Source: Lachnospiraceae bacterium
GTDB taxonomy: Bacteria > Bacillota > Clostridia > Lachnospirales > Lachnospiraceae
DNA length: 46,822 nt
Direction of reading: 5' to 3'
Assembly: GCA_900770345.1 (NCBI GenBank)
Contig: CAAGKF010000258.1
Location: forward strand, 1-46,822
Shown here: positions 15,476-23,200 of the stretch, in pieces
Position numbering within the stretch: the first letter of the stretch is position 1
How the letters are laid out: every line of letters begins with the position of its first letter
Notes under the pieces: generated by a model
Databases searched by the model: none
Told to the model about the DNA's origin: nothing
What the model saw: the letters and a program-made list of their open reading frames with translations, nothing else
Made by a program: the position numbers and the translations under genes

Positions 15476-16300
15476 CTAATATCCCTGCTTTGCTTCCAGA
15501 TACAAAAGAGCCTCCAGCACGGAGCCGGCGATATTTCTGGCCTTGTCCGATATGGTAAAGCAGTTTTCGTATTCGCTTTCCCTGGGATCAATGTCCGCGA
15601 TTTTAAGACCCTTGTTCACCGGATAGCCGTCCCGGATCAGCCCCCTGAGGATTCCCGTCAGGGAAGCCTCCACAGAAACCTCCCCCTGTCCCGTAACGAT
15701 CGTTGCAATGGTCTGGCCTTTTTTTACCCTATCGCCGATCATACATTTCCCGAACAAAATGCCCCGGGCCGGAGAATGGATGACCCGCTCCTTTCCATAC
15801 CCCGCTATGATCCCGGGGACTCCGGTATTGGCAAGAGCGCTGCCTTTTCCTATGATCCGCCCCAGCTGATGCCCCCTCATAGTCTCTATGACAAGATCCA
15901 CATCCTGTCCGGCTGTAAATCCCGGTCCCAGTCCTACCGTTTTGTCTGCCATCTGACGGCTGGTGCCTACATTCTTCTTTGCCAGAATCGCATCCACCAG
16001 CGCCCAGGGACGAACCTTTTTCAATACCTCGCATGTCTCATCGATCAGCAGAGGCACCGCGCCTTCTTTCATGATCTTTTCTGCCTCTTCGTAGGAAGAA
16101 GCCTTCAGACACGTTACACCCTCCACTTCACTGCTTCCGTCATAGACGGCCTCCGACAAAGCGACACATCTGCGGATCGCCGATGGAAAACCCGTCTCCA
16201 AAACCAGCACCGGATAACCGCACCGGTGAAGCCGGTGGATGGTGCCGGTGGCAATATCGCCGCCTCCTCTGACTATAATCAACTGTTCTGAACGTGTCAT
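15476..16300 (-). CDS. yqeB: Selenium-dependent molybdenum cofactor protein YqeB (EF2563 family)
   Basis: 274 residues. The N-terminal Rossmann-like motif IIVRGGGDIATGTIHRLHRCGYPVLVLE is typical of EF2563/YqeB proteins, which relate to the XdhC dinucleotide-binding half; the C-terminal part with GQTIATIVTGQGEVSVEA resembles a biotinyl-like beta-rich lid. YqeB is a marker of selenium-dependent molybdenum hydroxylases, with a presumed role in building the Mo=Se centre. It lies between yedF (39 bp) and the desulfurase (14 bp). The exact reaction is not known. Confidence 0.88.
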   Translation of the reverse strand: MTRSEQLIIVRGGGDIATGTIHRLHRCGYPVLVLETGFPSAIRRCVALSEAVYDGSSEVEGVTCLKASSYEEAEKIMKEGAVPLLIDETCEVLKKVRPWALVDAILAKKNVGTSRQMADKTVGLGPGFTAGQDVDLVIETMRGHQLGRIIGKGSALANTGVPGIIAGYGKERVIHSPARGILFGKCMIGDRVKKGQTIATIVTGQGEVSVEASLTGILRGLIRDGYPVNKGLKIADIDPRESEYENCFTISDKARNIAGSVLEALLYLEAKQGY

Positions 16301-16339
16301 GATACTCTGTTTGTCCTTTCTATCGATCCTTGGAAAACT

Positions 16340-17044
16340 TTATGGACGTACGAGCAGAGAAGCTCCTGTCATACGCTCCGCGATTTCATACATATTCGTC
16401 ACCGCACCCACTTTCAGCTTTTCTGACAGACCATAATGGTTCAGGCAGGTACCACAGGTAAGGATCTCCACTCCCTGGGCCTCCAGCTCCTTCAGATCCT
16501 CCAGGTTGTCAGAGCCTTCACAGGAAAGAAATGCGCCGCTGTTGTACATCAGCACTGTTTCCGGAAGCCTGTCCTGCTGGGTCAGCGCATAAACAAAACC
16601 TTTCATCAGAAGTCTTCCCAGCTTCTCATCCCCATTTCCCAGCTGATTGGAAGAAAGAACGACCACCATGCCCCTTCTGCGGCTGTCCGGCTGACAGCAG
16701 GCCTCCTCCGGCACACCGGCAATGCCTGAAGACTCTGAAGATCCCGGGACTTCTTCTGCGGCAGTCTGATCTCCCGCTGTCTGTTTTTCTTCCGTCCGGC
16801 TGTCCCCTGTCCGGCCCTCCGCTGTCCGTTCTCCCGCTTCGATTGCCACTACAAATTCTCTCTCACTGACCTTCATGCTGTTGGAAGACAGCCCCTTGTG
16901 ATCTGCCAGCTTGCGCAGATTCTGCACCGCGATCTCATTATCTACGATCACTTCTACGATCTCACCGGGGGCCGATGCCTCCAGTGCTTTCTTTGCTTCA
17001 ATTACCGGCAGCGGACACTGCTTTCCTCTCTCATCCAGTTTCAT
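16340..17044 (-). CDS. yedF: YedF: selenium-metabolism TusA-DsrE fusion
   Basis: 234 residues in three parts: TusA/SirA domain (about 1-75) with the sulfur-carrier cysteine in GKQCPLPVIEAKKAL (C10); a low-complexity linker rich in T, E, G (about 75-125); and a DsrE-like domain (about 125-234) with VVVLSSNQLGNGDEKLG, LMYNSGAFL and LTCGTCLNHYGL, where the paired cysteines may relay S or Se. This is the fused form found with selD. Likely role: carry perselenide between the desulfurase and SelD or the cofactor. Between selD (37 bp) and yqeB (39 bp). Confidence 0.92.
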   Translation of the reverse strand: MKLDERGKQCPLPVIEAKKALEASAPGEIVEVIVDNEIAVQNLRKLADHKGLSSNSMKVSEREFVVAIEAGERTAEGRTGDSRTEEKQTAGDQTAAEEVPGSSESSGIAGVPEEACCQPDSRRRGMVVVLSSNQLGNGDEKLGRLLMKGFVYALTQQDRLPETVLMYNSGAFLSCEGSDNLEDLKELEAQGVEILTCGTCLNHYGLSEKLKVGAVTNMYEIAERMTGASLLVRP

Positions 17045-17081
17045 ATTCCTTTCCTCCTGCTTCTATTCTCAAATCACTTTT

Positions 17082-18107
17082 CTATCTGACCGTAACGGCT
17101 TTTTCTCCTTTTTCTCTGATCTCTCCCACAATTGCACAGGGCAGTCCCAGTTTTTTCAGTTCCGCCAGAGCCCGGGGCGCATCCTCCTTTTCCATGGATA
17201 CCAGAAGTCCGCCTGAAGTCTGTGCGTCATATAAAATCTCTTCCATGGCAAAGCTGCAGTCAATGAACTCCACCTTATGGCCCACATGATTGCGGTTGCG
17301 CTGAGCCGCGGCCGTCAGATAAAACTCCTCCACATATTCCGGGCACTGCGGGATATAAGGGATTGCGTCTTTATAGACCACAGCGCTGCAGCGGTCTCCC
17401 AGCATCTCACAAAGATGGGCCAGAAAGCCAAAGCCGGTGACATCGGTACAGCCGTGGACTCTGTAACGACGTACGATTTCTGACGCGTATTTATTCAGCG
17501 CAGTCATGGATTTTACAGCCAGATCCATAGCCTCTCCGGAAGCACCTCCCACGCGGGCAGCGGTACAGACGATCCCCACTCCCAGAGGCTTTGTCAGGAT
17601 CAGCGCATCCCCTTCCCGGCAGCCGCTGTTGGCAAATACATGATCCGGGTGGATGGTGCCCGTAACGGAAAGCCCATATTTTACATCACTGTCGGCAATG
17701 GAGTGGCCTCCGGCCAGAACGCCTCCTGCCTCATGTACCTTCTCACTGCCCCCAAGAAGGATCTGTCCCAGAATATTCAGATCCATAGCTTCCGGAAAAC
17801 AGACAATATTCAGCGCCGTCTTCACATCACCGCCCATGGCATAAATGTCGCTTAACGCATTGGCCGCCGCGATCTGACCGAAGGTATAGGGATCCTCCAC
17901 CATCGGCGGAAAGAAATCCAGGGTCTGAACGATGGCCAGATCATCTGTCAGCCGGTAGACGGCCGCGTCATCTGAGCCTTCAAATCCGATCAGGAGATTG
18001 GGATCACTGATCCTGGGGATCTTTTCCAGGACTCTGGCCAATGCTCCCGGTCCAAGCTTGGCCGTACAGCCTCCGCCTTTGCAAAAAACTATTTTTTCAT
18101 CCTTCAT
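17082..18107 (-). CDS. selD: Selenide, water dikinase
   Basis: 341 residues. It makes selenophosphate from selenide and ATP. The glycine-rich N-terminus GGGCTAKLGPG carries the essential cysteine (C14) and lysine (K17), so this SelD has Cys and not selenocysteine. GGHSIADSDVKYG, DVTGFGFLAH and DAQTSGGLL are the ATP and metal sites. The start overlaps the ModE-like stop as ATGA. The window has no selA, selB or tRNA-Sec, so the local use is probably the labile selenium of a molybdenum hydroxylase; selenoprotein genes elsewhere cannot be excluded. Confidence 0.96.
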   Translation of the reverse strand: MKDEKIVFCKGGGCTAKLGPGALARVLEKIPRISDPNLLIGFEGSDDAAVYRLTDDLAIVQTLDFFPPMVEDPYTFGQIAAANALSDIYAMGGDVKTALNIVCFPEAMDLNILGQILLGGSEKVHEAGGVLAGGHSIADSDVKYGLSVTGTIHPDHVFANSGCREGDALILTKPLGVGIVCTAARVGGASGEAMDLAVKSMTALNKYASEIVRRYRVHGCTDVTGFGFLAHLCEMLGDRCSAVVYKDAIPYIPQCPEYVEEFYLTAAAQRNRNHVGHKVEFIDCSFAMEEILYDAQTSGGLLVSMEKEDAPRALAELKKLGLPCAIVGEIREKGEKAVTVR

Positions 18108-18481
18108 TCACCTTTCCTCCTTATCTCCTCTACCCATTCTTCTGAAAAATACTGCGAAAACAGCCGGTCCATCTCCCTTCGGGAATCCGCCGCAAATCCG
18201 GCATAGGCTTCCATCAGCCGAACCGCCTGCGGAGTCAGCTTAGATCCGCCCCCGTCTTTTCCTCCGGTTTCCCGGTCAGTCAGGAGAAATCCCCAGGCTT
18301 CCTCCGATCTCCTTAACATCTTCCACGCCTTGCTGTAGGCCATGTCCATGGACTGGGCCGCTTTCTGCAGCGAACCGGTCTTCTCTATCAGATTCAGCAG
18401 CTCCATCATTCCCGGCCCAAAGGCTTTATCCTCAAAATAAAGTCTCAGTGTCATCCCATAATGGAGTTTTCTTTCGGCCAT
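18104..18481 (-). CDS. ModE-type winged-helix regulator, DNA-binding domain only
   Basis: 125 residues. The N-terminal winged helix LLNLIEKTGSLQKAAQSMDMAYSKAWKMLRRSEE (about 25-60) with GFLLTDRETGGKDGGGSKLTPQA is the ModE/LysR-like HTH signature. The molybdate-binding Mop domains of ModE (about 120 more residues) are absent. The start at 18481 is six bases from GGAGGG; the ATG two codons up is too close. First gene of the selD operon, and a 24-bp ModE-like box lies 29 bp upstream of its start, so it may bind its own leader. How it would sense molybdenum or cofactor is unknown. Confidence 0.85.
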   Translation of the reverse strand: MAERKLHYGMTLRLYFEDKAFGPGMMELLNLIEKTGSLQKAAQSMDMAYSKAWKMLRRSEEAWGFLLTDRETGGKDGGGSKLTPQAVRLMEAYAGFAADSRREMDRLFSQYFSEEWVEEIRRKGE

Positions 18482-18509
18482 GGTCATCCCTCCTGTTCCA
18501 ACAATATTC

Positions 18510-18533
18510 CGTTATGTTTTTTTGAGAATAACG
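18510..18533. promoter_or_regulatory. ModE-like box 1 (CGTTAT-N12-ATAACG)
   Basis: Perfect 6-bp inverted half-sites separated by 12 bp, total 24 bp, the same spacing as the E. coli ModE site (9-6-9). It lies in the 5' leader, 29 bp before the ModE-like/selD operon start. Identical half-sites occur at 26059-26082 and 29848-29871. Confidence 0.8.
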
Positions 18534-18660
18534 CCTGATGCAGCAACTCGTCCCCAAACTGCCGCTGTTCCCCCCGGGTAGCAAAACAGCCGCCCAAGCC
18601 TGGCTTTTCGCTGGCTGAGGCGGCTTTTCTCCTTACGCATAAAGCTCCAAACTGCTATTC
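18526..18660 (-). promoter_or_regulatory. Structured leader RNA of the selD operon (riboswitch candidate)
   Basis: On the minus-strand transcript four helices can form. P1 closes the element: GAATAGC (18654-18660) with GTTATTC (18526-18532). P2 is CTTTA-TGCG-TAAGG (18631-18644). P3 is a long hairpin with outer stem AGCCGCC / GGCGGCT and inner AGCC-A-GC-GAAAA-GC-CA-GGCT (18588-18625). P4 is GCGGCA / TGCTGC (18540-18565). GCAGTTTGG occurs twice: just after P1, and overlapping P4 with GCA paired in its stem. It lies between promoter and ribosome site of a molybdenum/selenium operon. A Moco-type riboswitch is possible; I could not match its consensus by eye. Confidence 0.5.
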
Positions 18661-18674
18661 GCTTTCTTTGTACC

Positions 18675-18703
18675 ATTATAACAATTCTTCAGAAAAATGC
18701 AAA
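18675..18703 (-). promoter_or_regulatory. Sigma-A promoter of ModE-like/selD operon
   Basis: Minus strand TTTGCA (18698-18703), 17 bp, consensus TATAAT (18675-18680). Predicted start near 18668 gives a leader of about 187 bases. The remaining 18704-18845 holds no gene that I see, only AT-rich DNA before dpaA; no clear sigma-K promoter was recognised. Confidence 0.65.
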
Positions 18704-18845
18704 TACTTTTTGATCGTATTTCCGGATATATTTTCAGATACGTTACTGTTATCGTTTTTCAGCTTTTTTTTACCGGAAGTTGCGCCGGACTTTCCTTTGG
18801 AATAAAATAGAAATAGAAGCAGCTTTCTACTACGGAGGTAATCTG

Positions 18846-19757
18846 ATGAAGACATTTTTTCTTCCCGGCGGCGACAGCAGACAGCAGTATCTGGGAGCCA
18901 TGCTGACCGGAAAAGGCTATAAAGTGATCCGCTTTCTGAACGGCGGATACAGATATATGACAAAGCAGGAGGAAGGCACCGGTGATTCCCTTCCTCTTCC
19001 TGAAGCAATGGCAGCCTCACACTGCATCCTGGGACCTGTTCCCTTTACCAGGGACGGCAGGCTTCTCTTCTCCGCTGTTCCTGAAGAACAGCTGGAAACA
19101 GAGGCCCTCCTGGGATATCTGACCGAAAGGCATATATTTTTCGGAGGCAACCTTCCTCCCCAGGCAAGAGACCGCTGTATCCGGCTGGGGATTCCCTGTT
19201 ATGATTTTATGAAAATGGAAGAGGTGGCTCTCAAAAACACCATCGCCACTGCAGAGGGCGCCCTGGCGGAAGCTATCCGCTTAAGCCCCATAAACCTTCA
19301 CGGAAGCCGCTGCCTCGTGCTGGGCTACGGCCGCTGCGGTCAGACACTGTCTGACAAGCTGAAAGCTCTTGATGCCTCTGTCACTGCCGCGGACCATAAA
19401 AAAGAACAGCTTGCCCTGGCTTCCTCCCGCGGGATCGAGCCTCTGCTCTTCCAGGCGGGTATTTCTGTCGCTTTGCCGGAATCAGGCCCGGCTTTCGGCT
19501 CCGGGATCCCTCACTGGGAACTTTATGACTGCATTTTCAATACGATACCGGCTCCGGCCCTTGACCGGACTGCCGTCTTCCGCATGAAGAAGGATGCCGT
19601 TATCATCGATCTGGCCTCTGCTCCCGGCGGAACCGACTTTGATGCCTGCCGCGCAGCTGGCATAAGGGCACAGCTGTGCACCGGTCTTCCCGGTCTTTTC
19701 AGTCCCAAAACCTCTGCCGAGATCCTCTGCCAGGCTGTCTTAAGCCGCACAGAGTGA
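18846..19757 (+). CDS. dpaA: Dipicolinate synthase subunit A
   Basis: 303 residues. Starts MKTFFLPGGDSRQQYLGAML; the NAD(P)-type Rossmann motif is in CLVLGYGRCGQTLSDKLKAL (about 158-177), after KNTIATAEGALAEAI. DpaA (SpoVFA) with DpaB oxidises the lysine-pathway intermediate to dipicolinic acid in the mother cell during spore formation. The ATG at 18846 has GGAGG at 7 bases; an upstream ATG (18780) does not. Followed by dpaB after 80 bp. Expected sigma-K control was not visible. Proof that the host makes spores. Confidence 0.94.
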   Translation: MKTFFLPGGDSRQQYLGAMLTGKGYKVIRFLNGGYRYMTKQEEGTGDSLPLPEAMAASHCILGPVPFTRDGRLLFSAVPEEQLETEALLGYLTERHIFFGGNLPPQARDRCIRLGIPCYDFMKMEEVALKNTIATAEGALAEAIRLSPINLHGSRCLVLGYGRCGQTLSDKLKALDASVTAADHKKEQLALASSRGIEPLLFQAGISVALPESGPAFGSGIPHWELYDCIFNTIPAPALDRTAVFRMKKDAVIIDLASAPGGTDFDACRAAGIRAQLCTGLPGLFSPKTSAEILCQAVLSRTE

Positions 19758-19837
19758 AAGCTGTCAGCAGCAAAAAAAGATCAAAGAAACTCCGGAAAAC
19801 GAAAAGCTGCTGAAACGAAACAGAAGGAGTAGGTTTT

Positions 19838-20416
19838 ATGAATTTAAAGGGAATCAATATCGGCCTGGCTGTTACAGGCTCTTTCTGCACCTTCGATAAA
19901 ATAGAAAAAGAAGTACAGCGGCTGATCGAGGCCGGCGCAAACCTTTACCCCATTTTTTCCGCAAATGTACAGTCTGTGGACTCCCGTTTCGGAAACACTG
20001 CCGATTATATCCGCCATATCTCCGATATGACCGGCAACCGCCCCATTTTAAAGATTGAGGAAGCAGAGCCCATCGGGCCCAAAGGATATCTGGATATCCT
20101 GCTGATTGCTCCCTGCACAGGCAATACGCTGGCAAAGCTGGCCCACGGAATCACCGACACTTCGGTGCTCATGGCCGCCAAAGCCCACCTGCGCACCGGA
20201 AAGCCGCTGGTTATTTCCCTGTCTACCAATGATGCCCTGGGAATGAATTTCAAAAATATCGGGGAACTTTTTAATACAAAGCATATTTACTTTGTTCCTT
20301 TCGGCCAGGATGCCCCGGAAAAAAAGCCCAATTCCATGATCGCCCACACGGAGCTGATCATCCCGACCCTTGAGGCAGCTCTGGACGAAAAGCAGCTTCA
20401 ACCTGTAATTTTTTAA
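19838..20416 (+). CDS. dpaB: Dipicolinate synthase subunit B
   Basis: 192 residues, flavoprotein (HFCD/UbiX-like) fold: INIGLAVTGSFCTFDKI at the N-terminus, then IAPCTGNTLAKLAHGITDTSVLMAAKAHLR (about 90-119), and VISLSTNDALGMN. It is the partner of DpaA in making spore dipicolinate. AGAAGGAGTAGG precedes the ATG. The stop overlaps the stop of the convergent XdhC-fusion gene by four bases, so there is no room for a separate terminator between the two. Confidence 0.95.
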   Translation: MNLKGINIGLAVTGSFCTFDKIEKEVQRLIEAGANLYPIFSANVQSVDSRFGNTADYIRHISDMTGNRPILKIEEAEPIGPKGYLDILLIAPCTGNTLAKLAHGITDTSVLMAAKAHLRTGKPLVISLSTNDALGMNFKNIGELFNTKHIYFVPFGQDAPEKKPNSMIAHTELIIPTLEAALDEKQLQPVIF

Positions 20417-22212
20417 AGAAACAGTTCATTTTCTTTCCTGATATCCTTAAGAGGCGCCAGCTTCTGCCCGATCATGGCCGCAGCTGCCTCCGGCAGAGTT
20501 CTTGCCTTCTCCGGACAGACTGACGTACAGTGCATGCACAAAATGCAGGTCTGCACATCGGCAGTACGCAGAGATGACATTGAGATAGCTCCCACAGGAC
20601 ACTCCTTCGCGCACAGTCCGCATCCGACGCATTTTTCCGAAGCCACCGGCGCGGCAGGCATCTTTTTCCAATCCCTGTAGGGCCTGTTTCCCGGAACAGC
20701 AGCCTCACCCGGCTGCTCCTTTCCGGCCTCTTTTAATTTCCGGCGAATCTTCTCACCAAAGACTTTCAGCTGGGCTTCATCCGCCTGGTCCGGCCTTCCG
20801 GCAGCGATGCTGCGCGCCATGGAATGCTCCGCCAGCACCGCTGCCGAAGCCGTCACGCAGAAGCCCTGCTCTTTTAAAATGTCATTCAGCTCCAGGAGTG
20901 CATCCTCATAGGCTCTGTTTCCGTATACAACAACCGTGACAGCGGCAGCTCCGTTTCCCTTGAAAGCTCTCAGACGCTCTGCCGCCAGTGCCGGGATCCT
21001 TCCGCCAAAAACCGGCACTGCTGCCAGGACTGTATCCTCCGGTCCGAAACTGACTGCTTTATCCTTCAGAAGATCAATCTCCTCTGTCTTCCCTCCCATG
21101 CCGGCGGCAACAAAAAGCGCCGCCTTTTTCGTACCTCCTGTGGGGCTGAAATAAACAACTGTAATATTCTCCGGCTTTTCCATTCTTCCCGCACGCACCG
21201 CGATCATCTCTCCTGCAATGCTGATGGCGATCTCCGCCGGCGTCACCGCCCGGATCGCCGTACCGATGGGCATATGGCAGGCCTCGATCTCCTCTTTTGA
21301 AAAACCGTCTTCCATCAGCTTCTCAGAAACAACTCGTATCTTGTTGCGGCTTCCCATGATTCCGATATAGCAGGGTTTTAAAGCCATGGTCTGCTTCTGT
21401 ACATAATAATCAAACTGATGGCCTCTTGTCATAATGCAGACATAGTCACAGCTCCGGATATCCACATAATCCGAGATTTTTTCAAGGTTACCCACAATGG
21501 TGCGTTCCGCCTGGGGGAAAACCTGCGGATTGGAAAATTCCTCCCTGTCATCCATGACCACACAGCGGAAATCCAGATGAGCCAGTACCGGCACCAGCTC
21601 CTGGGCCACATGACCGCCGCCGAACACATAAACAATCCCCGCCTGCACCAGAGGCTCAATATAATATTTTCTTCCGCCTCTCTCACACTGAAGGGTACGG
21701 TTCGTATAAAGCTGCGGATCACCAAGTTCTTCCCGGTCACCCTGCTTTAGTCCGTCCATTCCCCGGAGACCGTCCTTTCTGCTGTAAAGTCCCATTCTCC
21801 AGCAGGTCTCATCTGTAATATCCAGGATCAGCCAGCTGTCTTCATCTCTGTTCAGAGCCTCCGTCACCTGAGTAATCAGCTTCCGGAAAGACGCATCCTC
21901 CGGGCTGATATACTGGAAATAGACCACTACATCTCCGCCGCAGACCATTCCGATATCCGCCACCTGATTTCTGGTCAGTGTAAATCCCCTGGTGCAGGAA
22001 GACTTGTTGTTCATAACATCCACAGCGGCCTTCATGGACTGGTACTCCACTGAACCGCCTCCTACCGTTCCCCGAATGCTGCCGTCTTTCTTTACAAGCA
22101 TTCTGGAACCGGCGCCTCTGGGCGTAGAACCGGAACTGGCAATGATCGTCACCAGAACCGCTTCCTCTCCCCGTTCCAATACCTCGCATAACTCCCGAAA
22201 CAAACCCTTCAT
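20413..22212 (-). CDS. XdhC-like protein fused to flavodoxin and 2x[4Fe-4S] ferredoxin
   Basis: 599 residues against about 250-350 for XdhC. Residues 1-340 are XdhC: ASSGSTPRGAGSRML, GTVGGGSVEY, and the Rossmann half VYVFGGGHVAQEL (195-207) with GIMGSRNK. Residues 348-495 look like a flavodoxin (TVVYFSPTGGTKKAA as FMN loop). Residues 520-575 hold two 4Fe-4S motifs, C528/C531/C534/C538 and C556/C559/C562/C566. XdhC proteins bind, sulfurate and insert molybdopterin dinucleotide; the redox tail suggests an electron-dependent step, perhaps for selenium. Five bp after the MobA-ModE gene, last in the mod operon. The rest of the tail resembles EFR1-type flavodoxin-ferredoxins. Confidence 0.85.
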   Translation of the reverse strand: MKGLFRELCEVLERGEEAVLVTIIASSGSTPRGAGSRMLVKKDGSIRGTVGGGSVEYQSMKAAVDVMNNKSSCTRGFTLTRNQVADIGMVCGGDVVVYFQYISPEDASFRKLITQVTEALNRDEDSWLILDITDETCWRMGLYSRKDGLRGMDGLKQGDREELGDPQLYTNRTLQCERGGRKYYIEPLVQAGIVYVFGGGHVAQELVPVLAHLDFRCVVMDDREEFSNPQVFPQAERTIVGNLEKISDYVDIRSCDYVCIMTRGHQFDYYVQKQTMALKPCYIGIMGSRNKIRVVSEKLMEDGFSKEEIEACHMPIGTAIRAVTPAEIAISIAGEMIAVRAGRMEKPENITVVYFSPTGGTKKAALFVAAGMGGKTEEIDLLKDKAVSFGPEDTVLAAVPVFGGRIPALAAERLRAFKGNGAAAVTVVVYGNRAYEDALLELNDILKEQGFCVTASAAVLAEHSMARSIAAGRPDQADEAQLKVFGEKIRRKLKEAGKEQPGEAAVPGNRPYRDWKKMPAAPVASEKCVGCGLCAKECPVGAISMSSLRTADVQTCILCMHCTSVCPEKARTLPEAAAAMIGQKLAPLKDIRKENELFL

Positions 22213-22217
22213 CCTCT

Positions 22218-23147
22218 TTATAACCTCTCCAAAAAATATTTTTTAAACAGCTGTTCTCCCTCCTGCTGGAGCTCCGACTCCATACGGAGATAACGGTCCA
22301 GAAGATCCTTTGCCTTATCCGTAAGCTGGGAGAAGCCTCCGTCTGCCCCTCCCGATCTGGTCACCAGAAGCGGATAGCCCAGCTGCTTCTCCGCATCCTT
22401 CAATATCTTCCAGCCCTTCGTATAAGACATATGCATCTGCCGGCAGGCGGTCTGCATGGAACTTGTGTGATCGATCAGAGACAGAAACTGCGCCGCGGAG
22501 GGACCGAAGAAACTTTCATTTCGCCCAAAGCTTAACTGGATCTGGGGATGAATATCGATCTGCTTGCTGTCAAGATCCGCAGCCGCACAGTCTGATTCAG
22601 ACTCCACAGCCAGCATAATTCCTTCATCTTCTACCGGTATTTCCCTGATTTCTCCTTCGTACTCCGGCTGCATCACAAATCCCCGGAGACCGCATTCTCC
22701 TTTATAGGAAAGGATCCTGCTGATTAGCCGGCAGCTGACCAGCATAGGATGTCCCTTCTGTCCGCCGCACACAGGATACGTCAGACCCGCGTCTGATTCC
22801 AGAAGGCGTTTAACGGTATCCTGAAGAAACATGGGAAATTTGGCCGGCATCACCAGTACCCGGTCACAGAGATCTTCAATGTATTTCAGACCCATACATA
22901 CACTGTAAAACATCTGTGTCTCCGCATATTGTTCATTGCGCAGACATATCACTCTGAGCTTGGAAATATGCTTTTCCAGCTCATCCCCCTGATTTCCCGT
23001 TACAACTACAACAGGAGCGATTCCTGCCTGCTTCAGAGTGATAATAATACGCCTGATCACGGTACTGTCCCCTACAGGGACCATAGGCTGAAAAGTCCCG
23101 TTTTTCCATTTATGTCCGGCCGCTACAATCACTGCTCCTGTTTTCAT
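22218..23147 (-). CDS. MobA-like domain fused to ModE-type DNA-binding domain
   Basis: 309 residues. Residues 1-185 are an NTP-transferase fold (GAVIVAAGHKWKNGTFQPMV, then VVVTGNQGDELEKHI and RVLVMPAKFPMF); the usual GxSxRMGxxK loop is degraded (no Arg-Met-Gly, Lys replaced), so catalysis is doubtful. Residues 205-300 are a ModE winged helix (FLSLIDHTSSMQTACRQMHMSYTKGW, with RSGGADGGFSQLT). The protein may sense molybdopterin or a nucleotide and regulate, a substitute for Mop-domain ModE. Between modC (53 bp) and the XdhC fusion (5 bp), and a good candidate reader of the ModE-like boxes. Confidence 0.8.
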   Translation of the reverse strand: MKTGAVIVAAGHKWKNGTFQPMVPVGDSTVIRRIIITLKQAGIAPVVVVTGNQGDELEKHISKLRVICLRNEQYAETQMFYSVCMGLKYIEDLCDRVLVMPAKFPMFLQDTVKRLLESDAGLTYPVCGGQKGHPMLVSCRLISRILSYKGECGLRGFVMQPEYEGEIREIPVEDEGIMLAVESESDCAAADLDSKQIDIHPQIQLSFGRNESFFGPSAAQFLSLIDHTSSMQTACRQMHMSYTKGWKILKDAEKQLGYPLLVTRSGGADGGFSQLTDKAKDLLDRYLRMESELQQEGEQLFKKYFLERL

Positions 23148-23200
23148 TCTGCTGACCTCCTCCGCATGTTTTACTCATGATATCCCTTTTCGCGCTGCTT

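Noticed and set aside
17082..18107. SelD as a selenoprotein with UGA at the active site
   Set aside because: The codon at the catalytic position (residue 14) reads cysteine and the frame is open throughout.
18588..18625. Hairpin as a simple terminator for dpaA or the selD operon
   Set aside because: It lies between a promoter and the first gene on the minus strand, and before dpaA on the plus strand, so a constitutive terminator makes no sense; it fits better as part of the leader RNA.
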